Assembly (NCBI GenBank): GCA_937911865.1
Contig: CALDSK010000286.1
Location: forward strand, 1 to 48,362
From: an uncultured Synechococcus sp.
Lineage (GTDB): Bacteria; Cyanobacteriota; Cyanobacteriia; Phormidesmidales; Phormidesmidaceae
Reading direction: 5' to 3'
Length of the DNA: 48,362 bases
The notes below the pieces were generated by a model. It ran no database searches. It was not told where the DNA came from and saw only the letters and a list, made by a program, of their open reading frames with translations. The position numbers and the translations under genes are program-made. Of the stretch, positions 33,607-41,559 are shown one piece after another (position 1 is the stretch's first letter; each line of letters opens with the position of its first letter).

Positions 33607-34266
33607 ATGCCGCCGTCCGCTGCGATCACTCTTCCCAAAGTTATCTACCTCGACGCTTTCGGCACGCTCTTCGGTGTAAAAGGCAGCGTGGGCGAAATCT
33701 ACAGCAGTCTGGCTCGCACAGCCCAGGTTAAGACCGACCCCCAGGCAGTTAACCGGGCATTTTTTCAGAGCTTTGCCGCGTCTGAGCGACTGGCCTTTCC
33801 CGGTGCGGAGCCAGCGGCTATTCCAGAGCTGGAGTATCGCTGGTGGAAAGCTATTGTATCTGAAACATTTGAGCGCGTCGGCGCTTTGAGTAAGTTTGAA
33901 GACTTCGATACCTTCTACGCCGGATTGTATGGCTACTTTGAAACCAGCGCGCCCTGGAAGGTCTATCCCGATACGCTCACGTCGCTGGCACGGTGGCAAT
34001 CTATGGGTATTCCCCTGGGGGTAATTTCCAACTTTGACTCTCGCTTGCACCGAGTACTGAGCGTTTTAGGGCTAGCAGGCTATTTTCAATCGATTACCCT
34101 ATCTTCTGAAGTGGGGGCAGCCAAACCTGCCGCCGCTATCTTTGAAGCGGCTCTCGCCAAACATAACTGCGCAGCTCAAGAGGCCTGGCACATAGGGGAT
34201 AGTGAAGCAGAGGATTACGCCGGGGCTCAATCCGTCGGGATGCGGGCTATTTTAGTCGCCCGATGA
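33607..34266 (+). CDS. HAD-IA family hydrolase
   Basis: A 219-residue phosphatase-like protein. Motif I is YLDAFGTLFG with the nucleophile Asp, of the DAxGTLF form common in haloacid-dehalogenase-type members. Motif II is VISNFDSR. Motif III is around GAAKPAAAIF (Lys) and motif IV is HIGDSEAEDYAGAQSVGMRAILV. It lacks the second Asp of the phosphatase DxD motif. The cap domain lies at about 15-100. The substrate is unknown. It follows the NDH-2 gene by 15 bp and is probably cotranscribed with it. Confidence 0.88.
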   Translation: MPPSAAITLPKVIYLDAFGTLFGVKGSVGEIYSSLARTAQVKTDPQAVNRAFFQSFAASERLAFPGAEPAAIPELEYRWWKAIVSETFERVGALSKFEDFDTFYAGLYGYFETSAPWKVYPDTLTSLARWQSMGIPLGVISNFDSRLHRVLSVLGLAGYFQSITLSSEVGAAKPAAAIFEAALAKHNCAAQEAWHIGDSEAEDYAGAQSVGMRAILVAR

Positions 34267-34413
34267 GAGTAACTAGGCTATGTTAGGAACATTCTAGACA
34301 TCACTTCAGGGCTATCTATAGACGTCATCACAGGCGTCACTACAGAATCACAGTAGACTCTCACCGCAGAATCACAGTTGGACAAAAGTTGATGATTCGG
34401 GAACAGTATTAGG

Positions 34414-36291
34414 GTGAAGCTCTCTTTAGCAGCCTGCGCTATGATATCGTCTCGTTTTTTATGGTTTAACCTATCTATGCTGAGTGCGGCAGCAGCAGTA
34501 TTTACTGCCCCTGCGATGAGTGCTTCTATCTTGGATTCTAGTTTTACAAGTGGTCAAAATGATGAATCTGCCCAGATTATGGCGCAGGTCAATTTGCCGC
34601 CACAGCTGCCGCCTTCTAGAATTCCTTCGGAACCAGTGCCCCCTGCCGATGTCACACCCGGGTTGGAGGACCCTGACGAACAGCTGCCAACTCAGCCAAT
34701 ACCCCCCCAGCTACCCCCAATCGATGAACTGTTAGGCGAACCTGACGGATCGAGTACACCAGATGGCATCACGAGTGGACCTGACGAAACCTTTGTACTC
34801 AGTGGAATTGAGCTAGAAGGCAGCACGGTCTTTACGACAGAAGATTTTGCCGATGTATTTGCCAACTATATCGGTCGGCCAATCACTTTTAATGAACTGT
34901 TGGAGTTGCGTTCGGCTGTCACTCAACGCTATGTGGACTCTGGTTTTTTGACCTCGGGCGCGTTTATTCCGCCTCAGACGCTTGAGGCGGGCATCGTCAC
35001 GGTTCAAGTGCTCGAAGGCGTGATTGAAGAAATTGAAATTGTTGGGACCCGGCGACTAAACCCTGATTACATTCGCAGCCGCTTGGGGTTAGCTGCGCAG
35101 CCACCGATCAATGCGGATGAGCTACTAGCAGGGTTGCAACGGTTACAAATTGATCCATTGATTGAAACGGTGTCTGCTGATTTGCAAGCAGGGGTCAGGC
35201 CTGGAACAAGCATTTTACGCGTAGAGGTCACAGAAGCAGATTCATTTGATGTCACCGCGACCTTGGATAACAGCCGCTCGCCCAATATTGGCAGTTTGAG
35301 CCGTCAGATAGATTTAAGCGAAGGTAATTTGTTCGGCATTGGCGATCGCATTCAAGTCTCTTATGCCAATACCGATGGCAGCAACGCACTAGACGTTGAC
35401 TATATCATTCCGGTCAGTCCGTACAATACAACAGTTCGATTCGAGGGCAACATTGCCGAAAGTAGGGTCATTGGTGAACCGTTTGATGTACTCGAAATTA
35501 GTTCTGACACCTTTCAGTACGCAGTCGGCGTCGATCATCCACTGATTGAAACCCCTACTGAAGAACTAGTCCTCGGACTTGCCCTCTCGCACAAAGAAAG
35601 TCAGACCCGGCTAGGGATTGATGATATTGGTGCGTTTCCACTCTCTCCAGGGGCAGACAGTAACGGTGAAACCAGAGTCAGTGCGCTGCAATTTTCTCAG
35701 GCTTGGACGAGGCGATCGCAGCAGCAAGTCTTTGCAGCCAGATCGCAGTTCAACCTGGGGTTAGATATTCTCAACGCCTCTCGCAGAGAGGACGCGGTCG
35801 ATAATCCTGAAAGCGCACCCGACAGTCAGTTTTTCTCTTGGCGCGGGCAGGGTCAGTGGGTCCGCTTACTCGGTGAAGATTCACTGTTCTTTTTGCGCAG
35901 TGACCTTCAGCTAGCCGCCGATAGTTTACTCTCTTCTGAACAGTTTGGTCTGGGCGGACAGCAAACGGTTAGAGGCTATCGACAAGACGCACTGCTAAGA
36001 GATAATGGCGTCCTAATTTCAGCCGAGGCCCGCTTTCCAATTATTCGATTTGCAGAAGAAAGCATTGTGCAAATCACGCCCTTTCTAGATGCAGGCACAG
36101 CCTGGAACTTCGATGGTTCACAGTCCGACAACAATGTTTTAGTCGGCACTGGCTTTGGCCTGCTGTGGGAGCAAAACGACAATCTTTCCGCTCGCCTGGA
36201 CTGGGGAATTCCACTGGTCGATATCGACAGCGCTAGCGACAGTTTGCAAGACAGCGGTCTCTACTTTTCTTTGCGCTATAACCTGTTCTAA
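34414..36291 (+). CDS. ShlB/FhaC/HecB-type outer-membrane protein (TpsB, Omp85 superfamily)
   Basis: The protein has up to 625 residues. A signal peptide (FLWFNLSMLSAAAAVFTAPAMSA) is followed by a Pro-rich periplasmic stretch (repeated PPQLPP) to about residue 120. POTRA domains follow (FVLSGIELEGSTVFTTEDF; then IEEIEIVGTRRLNPDYIRSRL). From about residue 270 a beta-barrel carries QTVRGYRQDALLRDNG, the conserved loop-6 RGY motif, and ends in a C-terminal Phe (YFSLRYNLF). Family members export a partner TpsA protein across the outer membrane. No haemagglutinin-domain partner is in the window. The start is GTG 34414 or ATG 34441; both leave the leader intact. Confidence 0.9.
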   Translation: MKLSLAACAMISSRFLWFNLSMLSAAAAVFTAPAMSASILDSSFTSGQNDESAQIMAQVNLPPQLPPSRIPSEPVPPADVTPGLEDPDEQLPTQPIPPQLPPIDELLGEPDGSSTPDGITSGPDETFVLSGIELEGSTVFTTEDFADVFANYIGRPITFNELLELRSAVTQRYVDSGFLTSGAFIPPQTLEAGIVTVQVLEGVIEEIEIVGTRRLNPDYIRSRLGLAAQPPINADELLAGLQRLQIDPLIETVSADLQAGVRPGTSILRVEVTEADSFDVTATLDNSRSPNIGSLSRQIDLSEGNLFGIGDRIQVSYANTDGSNALDVDYIIPVSPYNTTVRFEGNIAESRVIGEPFDVLEISSDTFQYAVGVDHPLIETPTEELVLGLALSHKESQTRLGIDDIGAFPLSPGADSNGETRVSALQFSQAWTRRSQQQVFAARSQFNLGLDILNASRREDAVDNPESAPDSQFFSWRGQGQWVRLLGEDSLFFLRSDLQLAADSLLSSEQFGLGGQQTVRGYRQDALLRDNGVLISAEARFPIIRFAEESIVQITPFLDAGTAWNFDGSQSDNNVLVGTGFGLLWEQNDNLSARLDWGIPLVDIDSASDSLQDSGLYFSLRYNLF

Positions 36292-36377
36292 CGTCATTTT
36301 CCAACGTCCCGTTCAGGACCTTCCGAGCTTTTGGTGAAGCTGGCAAAGGGGGTTGTGTTGCAAAAAATATCGCTGTG

Positions 36378-37289
36378 TCATACCAGCATTCTTATAGAAG
36401 ACGGCTGCGAGTTCAGCACGTGTCGTAACCGCACTGGATCGTCCGTAATAAAGTAATCAATGCCACGAGATGTGAGCGAGTGAATGTAATTTAGCTCTTG
36501 TTCAGGTGCGATCGCATCTCCTAGCCATTTAGAATCTTGCGAAAAAATAGTCCAAGCCCCTATTGCCAGTCCGCGGCTGTGCACCTTCTCTATGGTGTCG
36601 TCATCAAACATAGTGAGGCTCATATTCGTCAATGTAGAACCCACCAATTGCCCCACAAGACTAGACTCCATCAGCCACTGCAATGCGCCATTTTTAATGA
36701 CTCCCGGCGCATAGGTAAATCCTGATTCAATGTCAGGATGCGTTCTTTCTAGCCAAATTAGCGGCCAAAAGTTGAATGACGTTACAAATACGTCAGACTC
36801 AAGGCCCATCCGTCGAATCAACTTGGCTACTGCTGTGCCCGTATGGCGCTGGCTAAAGTCGAGCCCATAGGCCTTGATTTCAATATTTACCAGCAGCTTT
36901 CCTCGGGTCTCTTCGAGGACGTCTTCTAACAGTGAAATTTTTTCCTCCCGGCCATAGTCAATGACTCTGTCGCCGACATTAATCACACGCTTGATAGTGA
37001 GCTGTTGGATTTCTGCCCAGGTCATTTCGGTGATCACACCAGGAACACCTGTTAGCCGCGCGGTATCTAGGTCATGGAAGACTATTAGTTTGTCATCTTT
37101 GGTGAGAAATACATCGAGTTCAACGCCATCAATGCCCAGTGCGATCGCTCGCTTGAAGCCCGCCATTGTGTTCTCTTGATGCTCTTCAGGAACACCTCGA
37201 TGACCTAAAATAAGAGGGAGATTAGTCTCTTTTTGAAATATCGAAGAAAAGGGAAGGTGCCTTTTTGGGGTTGATTTGTTTGCCATCAT
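36378..37289 (-). CDS. Glycerophosphodiester phosphodiesterase
   Basis: A 303-residue enzyme that releases glycerol-3-phosphate and an alcohol from glycerophosphodiesters. Catalytic motifs: HRG with the downstream ENT (LGHRGVPEEHQENTMAGF), GVELDVFLTKD with the metal-binding Glu and Asp, and VFHD with the second His. The TIM-barrel end is marked by DYFITDDP. No signal peptide is obvious, so it is probably cytoplasmic; family members may also be periplasmic. The first two codons are both ATG. It is convergent with the TpsB gene. The 37290-37592 gap separates it from the next minus-strand gene. Confidence 0.93.
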   Translation of the reverse strand: MMANKSTPKRHLPFSSIFQKETNLPLILGHRGVPEEHQENTMAGFKRAIALGIDGVELDVFLTKDDKLIVFHDLDTARLTGVPGVITEMTWAEIQQLTIKRVINVGDRVIDYGREEKISLLEDVLEETRGKLLVNIEIKAYGLDFSQRHTGTAVAKLIRRMGLESDVFVTSFNFWPLIWLERTHPDIESGFTYAPGVIKNGALQWLMESSLVGQLVGSTLTNMSLTMFDDDTIEKVHSRGLAIGAWTIFSQDSKWLGDAIAPEQELNYIHSLTSRGIDYFITDDPVRLRHVLNSQPSSIRMLV

Positions 37290-37443
37290 GGTTGAATTCT
37301 CACTTCGCTGTCGCCTTCTCCTTCAAGAGAGAGACTTTGCTTCTGATTTAGGGTGAGGGCTCGCTATGCCAGCACGAGATCGCTAACATCAAGATCGCAT
37401 AGCTGGACCCCCTGTCGGTGAGATAAAAGAAATGGGGAACAGT

Positions 37444-37474
37444 CGCAACCGAGCAAAAAGAAACCTCGGTTGCG
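37444..37474 (-). terminator. Hairpin downstream of the small secreted-protein gene
   Basis: CGCAACCGAG (37444-37453) pairs with CTCGGTTGCG (37465-37474) across an A-rich 11-base loop. It lies 3' of the minus-strand gene 37593-37949 and could terminate its transcript, but no T run follows in that direction. Confidence 0.45.
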
Positions 37475-37516
37475 TTATCTTGCGATCGCTAAATCACTGG
37501 TAGAGCCTTGGTTGTT

Positions 37517-37574
37517 AGCTGTTGTTTCACAGCTGTTGTTTCACAGCTGTTGCTTCACAGCTATGAAACAACAG
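37517..37574. repeat. 14-bp tandem repeat, three copies plus inverted copy
   Basis: AGCTGTTGTTTCAC occurs at 37517-37530 and 37531-37544, with a one-base variant at 37545-37558. An inverted TGAAACAACAG (37564-37574) matches CTGTTGTTTCA of the second copy, so a stem can form. It is only 20 bp past the stop of the small secreted-protein gene. The rest of the 37290-37592 gap shows nothing else. Confidence 0.85.
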
Positions 37575-37592
37575 TGTCAACGTGACCGATAA

Positions 37593-37949
37593 CTAGCTGC
37601 GGTCTAATGATTGATGACGCTGTTCTATCAGTGAAAGAGCTGAGGAAGCTTCTGCTTCTTGCATTGTCGGAGTCTCCCATGTTGCTGAGCGCTCCCATTC
37701 AGTGGACTCAGCTGTTGGCGCGCTAGAGTCCTCTACAGAGACAGTCTGTGCTGAGGGCTGAGTAGAAGCCTCTGGGTAGTCATAAGGCTGTTGGGACGCT
37801 TCCTCAGATTTGTTGCGAACGTCGAATTCGCTGAGGCGCAGGGTCTGAATATTGAAGTTAGCGTCAACTTTTGTTGAGGCTTGAGCTATGGGAGCCACAG
37901 CGGCGGTTGCAAGCAATACGGAAAAAGCGGAAAGGATGAAGCGTTTCAT
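37593..37949 (-). CDS. Small secreted Ser/Glu-rich protein
   Basis: A 118-residue protein with a clear signal peptide (MKRFILSAFSVLLATAAVAPIAQA-S). The mature 94 residues are polar, rich in Ser, Glu, Thr and Gln (QPYDYPEASTQPSAQTVSVEDSSAPTAESTEWER), with no Cys and no recognisable domain; it looks disordered. It may be a periplasmic or extracellular peptide. I do not recognise the family. It is a single-gene unit between two repeat-bearing gaps. Confidence 0.72.
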   Translation of the reverse strand: MKRFILSAFSVLLATAAVAPIAQASTKVDANFNIQTLRLSEFDVRNKSEEASQQPYDYPEASTQPSAQTVSVEDSSAPTAESTEWERSATWETPTMQEAEASSALSLIEQRHQSLDRS

Positions 37950-38263
37950 AGAAGTAACCTAAAAGCGTTGTGTGTGCGAGCGGTAGAACGTTGGTTCGTT
38001 GCTCGCTTATCTCTATTACACAAGGCAAAAGGCTACGTTAAGGGCTAGGAATAGCTTACTTATGGCTCACTTATCGCTGTTTTTGAAATGTGAAGTCAGT
38101 CTTGTGTTCTCATCAAATCTCCAATGCGTGTAGAGCAGCTCTCAATGCGTGCAGAGCAGCTTTCCTGAAGACGCAAGCTTCTGCGCCTGTTTATTGAGTG
38201 CCTGTCGCTTGAAGGCGCTTCCTCACGACTTTTTTTCAGAAGAGCCCACGTTTATTGACATCT
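37950..38263. other. Intergenic gap with 21-bp tandem duplication
   Basis: CAATGCGTGTAGAGCAGCTCT (38122-38142) is repeated with two changes at 38143-38163. No gene is seen. It separates two minus-strand genes, so the promoter of the small secreted-protein gene should lie in the left part. Confidence 0.6.
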
Positions 38264-38683
38264 TTAATAGCGCCAGTATCGCTTACCCGAAAAGAACGCC
38301 CCCAAAGCAATCATAACGATGTTAAAGGTCTCAGCAAACATCAACAGGTGAGGCACTGGCAGTAGCGTACTGATCCAATACATCAAGATGAGGCAGCCAA
38401 TCAGCGCCCAGATGGTATTGGCGCTGAGCAACACCTCGCGAAAAAAGCGAGCGGTGATGAACAGGCCGAGTGCGCCGATACCGTAGGACGCGGCAAACGG
38501 AGCAAGGAACTGAAGATAGACCAGCAGCGACCGAGGAAAGGATATCGTCGAATTAGCGGCAATTAGTATCACGCTTTGTAGAATCAGGTAGTCAAGGATA
38601 GTCGCGATCGCAATCGTCACCGCAGCACTCTGTAAAAGAATGCGCCAGGGAAGATACTTGAGAGAACGAAAGGGATTCGACAT
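38264..38683 (-). CDS. Small integral membrane protein, unknown
   Basis: A 139-residue protein with about four hydrophobic helices (ILLQSAAVTIAIATILDYLIL; LLVYLQFLAPFAASYGIGALGLFI; IWALIGCLILMYWISTLL; FNIVMIALGAFFSG) and a basic start (NPFRSLKYLPWR). No known motif is seen. It lies 21 bp downstream of the dihydroorotase homologue on the same strand and may be cotranscribed with it. Function unknown. Confidence 0.75.
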   Translation of the reverse strand: MSNPFRSLKYLPWRILLQSAAVTIAIATILDYLILQSVILIAANSTISFPRSLLVYLQFLAPFAASYGIGALGLFITARFFREVLLSANTIWALIGCLILMYWISTLLPVPHLLMFAETFNIVMIALGAFFSGKRYWRY

Positions 38684-38704
38684 AACAAAGGTTATCCAGT
38701 AAAT

Positions 38705-40042
38705 TTAGCCAAACTGTAGGGCCTGACCGCTTATGCCAGTATTAATGTAGCCCCGGTCATAGGCCACCTGCCCACCGACTAGCGTCATTACGGGCCAGCC
38801 AGTGAGATTCCACCCTTCAAAAGGACTCCAGCCGCACTGGGTCTGTAGCTCTTTGCGAAGAACCGGGCGATAGGTCGAGAGATCGACCAGCACCAGATCA
38901 GCGTCAAACCCAGGTTCAATCAACCCCTTGTTTGGAATGCTGTAGGCTTGGGCCACCGCCGTTGACATCCAGTGAGAGACTTGGGCGACCGTACAGCGCT
39001 CTTCTTTCGTTTGGGTCAGCATTAAGGGCAGCGATGTTTCTACGCCAGGCATCCCTGAAGGCGCGTCTGGATAGCCCTTGGCTTTTTCTTCTAGGGTATG
39101 GGGCGTGTGGGCTGTGGCGATACAGTCAATGACACCGTCTAGCAGCGCCTGCCACAGCATCTCGCGATCGCGCTGATACTTTAACGAGGGGTCCATCTGC
39201 GCCAGCGTGCCCAGCGTCTCGTAAGCACTGACATCTAGTAGCAAATGCTGAGGCGTCACGCTCACGGTGACCCAGCTAGGCTTATCACGCCGCAGCAGTT
39301 CAGCTTCCTCTGCGGTAGATAGATGCAAAATGTGCAAACGGCGCTGATACTGCTTCGACAGGCCCAGCGCCCGCTTAGTCGCGCTAAAGGCAGTCTCATG
39401 ATCTTGCACTTTGGTGTGGGTAGCCGGGTCACGCTCAGCTGCAAATTGAGCGCGACGTTCTAGAATGCGCGCCTGGTTCTCGGCATGGACTGCAAGCAGG
39501 CGACTGCCCGCAGCAAAGATCGGTTCAATCACTTCAGCAGTATCAACCAAGAGCGAAGCCTCAGCCGAGCCCATAAAGAGCTGAACACCACAAGCAGGAC
39601 CAGCGGTGTGTAAGACCTCTAGATTTTCCCTGGTAGCCCCCATAAAAAAGCCATAGTTAACCAGGCTCTGCGCGGCTGAAAGCGCTAGCTTATCGGTCAA
39701 AACAGCCTGTGTGGTCGTTGGCGGCAACGCATCAGGCGCGGCCACAAAAGACGTCACACCGCCTCGAACACAGGCAGAGGTCGCGCTCAACAGGTCTTCT
39801 GTGTCCTCTGTGTCTGCTGGGTAAGCCGTCTGAAAGTGCACCTGCGGATCAATCACACCCGGCAGCAGAGTTAGCCCCTGAGCGTCAATGACTCGGGTGG
39901 TTTCAGAGACTTCCAGCTGGGTACCGACAGCCGTAATTTTACCAGCCGCAACGGTTACCTCACGAGGCAAAATATCGCCTGAGGGCAGCAGCACTTGAGC
40001 ATTCTGGATTATGACGGGCGAGGCAATAGGCAGCTGGGTCAT
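38705..40042 (-). CDS. pyrC: Dihydroorotase homologue (PyrC-type) with degenerate active site
   Basis: A 445-residue amidohydrolase matching cyanobacterial PyrC along its length (LLPGVIDPQVHFQ, HILHLSTAEEAELLRRDKPSWVTVSVTPQHLLLD, CGWSPFEGWNLTGWPV). Dihydroorotase closes carbamoyl-aspartate to dihydroorotate in pyrimidine synthesis. Key residues are changed: the DxHxH metal motif reads D65-P-Q67-V-H69; the substrate Arg of HFREPG is Gln71 (HFQTAY); the Asn of MPNTxP is Asp (APDALP); NPPLR is DPSLK; and the catalytic Asp of ATDHAPH is Ala (ATAHTPH). The His in HILHLS is kept. Gln at the first His position may be usual in cyanobacteria, but the other losses suggest reduced or no activity. The small membrane protein gene follows by 21 bp. 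Confidence 0.88.
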   Translation of the reverse strand: MTQLPIASPVIIQNAQVLLPSGDILPREVTVAAGKITAVGTQLEVSETTRVIDAQGLTLLPGVIDPQVHFQTAYPADTEDTEDLLSATSACVRGGVTSFVAAPDALPPTTTQAVLTDKLALSAAQSLVNYGFFMGATRENLEVLHTAGPACGVQLFMGSAEASLLVDTAEVIEPIFAAGSRLLAVHAENQARILERRAQFAAERDPATHTKVQDHETAFSATKRALGLSKQYQRRLHILHLSTAEEAELLRRDKPSWVTVSVTPQHLLLDVSAYETLGTLAQMDPSLKYQRDREMLWQALLDGVIDCIATAHTPHTLEEKAKGYPDAPSGMPGVETSLPLMLTQTKEERCTVAQVSHWMSTAVAQAYSIPNKGLIEPGFDADLVLVDLSTYRPVLRKELQTQCGWSPFEGWNLTGWPVMTLVGGQVAYDRGYINTGISGQALQFG

Positions 40043-40304
40043 GAGTCAGTATTTTCAGCGGGTGCCAGCAAGGCTCTAAACTTATTATGATTGATGCGTT
40101 GGCAGTGCTATGTTACTAAACTGCGTTACGAAACCCCCCGAGAACTTTATTTAATGATTCAATCAAAAGCGGGCACGAATGATTTCTCGTGATGGATTTT
40201 ATCCGTTTGGCTCGCTTATTTGATCTCACCTCTGCCGCTCTGCTGTTGAACTCGTTGAACCCATTGACCTACTCGAATCTGACTCACTCGAAATTATAGA
40301 AGCC

Positions 40305-40862
40305 GTGTCTGAAAAGCAACAAAACCCGAAGCAACAAAATCCGCTGGTCGAAGGACTGCAAACTGTCGTCCTCAGCATTTTCTTAGCATTTGGTATTCGT
40401 CAGTTTGTCGCTGAAGCACGGTTCATTCCGTCTGAGTCCATGCTGCCGACCCTAAAAATTGACGACCGGCTGGTTATCGAAAAAATCAGCTACCACTTCA
40501 ATCCGCCCGATCGCGGTGACATCATTGTTTTTAGAGCACCACAAAAGGCGTTAGATGCGGCTAATTCCACGACCAATGACGCTTACATCAAGCGCGTCAT
40601 TGGCCTGCCAGGCGAAAGCATCGAAGTAAAAGACGGCAAGGTATTTGTCAACGGCACGGCGCTTGAAGAAAACTATATCCAGTCTCCGCCGGTATACACC
40701 TGGGGTCCCGAGACCGTTCCAGAAGGTGAGTATCTGGTCTTGGGTGACAATCGCAACAGCAGCTCCGACGGTCACGTTTGGGGCTTTTTAGAACGAGAAA
40801 GTATTATTGGCCGCGCGGTCGTTCGATTCTGGCCCCTACAGCGCATTGGTGGCTTGGACTAG
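40305..40862 (+). CDS. lepB: Signal peptidase I (first of tandem pair)
   Basis: A 185-residue type I signal peptidase that cleaves leader peptides on the outer side of the cytoplasmic or thylakoid membrane. It has one N-terminal transmembrane helix (about 17-33). Catalytic Ser45 is in SESMLPT and Lys96 in YIKRVIGLPGE. The C-terminal GDNRNSSSDGHVWGF is also conserved. The start is a GTG at 40305. A paralogue of near-identical layout starts 138 bp after its stop, so the pair is a tandem duplication. It is divergent from the dihydroorotase homologue. Confidence 0.95.
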   Translation: MSEKQQNPKQQNPLVEGLQTVVLSIFLAFGIRQFVAEARFIPSESMLPTLKIDDRLVIEKISYHFNPPDRGDIIVFRAPQKALDAANSTTNDAYIKRVIGLPGESIEVKDGKVFVNGTALEENYIQSPPVYTWGPETVPEGEYLVLGDNRNSSSDGHVWGFLERESIIGRAVVRFWPLQRIGGLD

Positions 40863-41000
40863 GGCGATTAAGGCGCTGATTATAACCGGCGACAACAGAT
40901 TAACTGGCATAAGGTTTCACTGGGAAAACTATAGGTCAAAGCTACGCTGTAGCTGGCCTGCTTGTTTTGGCCTAACTTTTTTTCCGTGAAATCGTCTCCC

Positions 41001-41555
41001 ATGATTAGAAAGCAAGACCGCCAACCCCCAAACATTTGGGTCGAGACCCTACAGACCTTAGGACTCAGTATGGTGATGGCATTTGGCATCCGCACTTTTG
41101 TAGCCGAAGCGCGGGTGGTCCCAACCGGTTCTATGCAGCCCACGGTTGAAATCAACGATCGTCTTGTGGTCGAGAAGGTCAGCTATCTGTTCCAAGATCC
41201 GCAGCGCGGCGACATTATCGTTTTCCAAGCACCACAAGAAGCGCTAGATGCCGCCAATTCTAAGACGAAAGATGACTATGTCAAGCGAATCATCGGTATG
41301 CCTGGCGAAGAGATAGAAGTGCGCGACGGCCAGGTATTTGTTGATGGCAGCGTACTCAAAGAAAACTACATAAAAGCGCCACCGCTCTACACCTGGGGAC
41401 CCAATGTCGTGCCAGACAATCACTATCTGGTGCTAGGTGACAACCGCAATGGCAGCTCTGATGGTCACGTCTGGGGCTTTTTATCTGGAGACACCATCAT
41501 TGGTAAGGCGACAGCTCGATTCTGGCCACCGAGCCGAATTGGCGGATTAGATTAG
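41001..41555 (+). CDS. lepB: Signal peptidase I (second of tandem pair)
   Basis: A 184-residue paralogue of the preceding gene. It has one transmembrane helix (about 16-32), catalytic Ser44 (TGSMQPT), Lys95 (YVKRIIGMPGE) and GDNRNGSSDGHVWGF. It begins at the ATG at 41001; an upstream frame to 40962 is open but hydrophobic in a way unlike the paralogue. The two copies share about the same length and most motifs, and differ mainly in the N-terminal lead and around the Ser loop. Different substrate sets or different membranes (plasma versus thylakoid) are possible; nothing here decides. It is convergent with the second dihydroorotase homologue, 4 bp away. Confidence 0.95.
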   Translation: MIRKQDRQPPNIWVETLQTLGLSMVMAFGIRTFVAEARVVPTGSMQPTVEINDRLVVEKVSYLFQDPQRGDIIVFQAPQEALDAANSKTKDDYVKRIIGMPGEEIEVRDGQVFVDGSVLKENYIKAPPLYTWGPNVVPDNHYLVLGDNRNGSSDGHVWGFLSGDTIIGKATARFWPPSRIGGLD

Positions 41556-41559
41556 CGCG

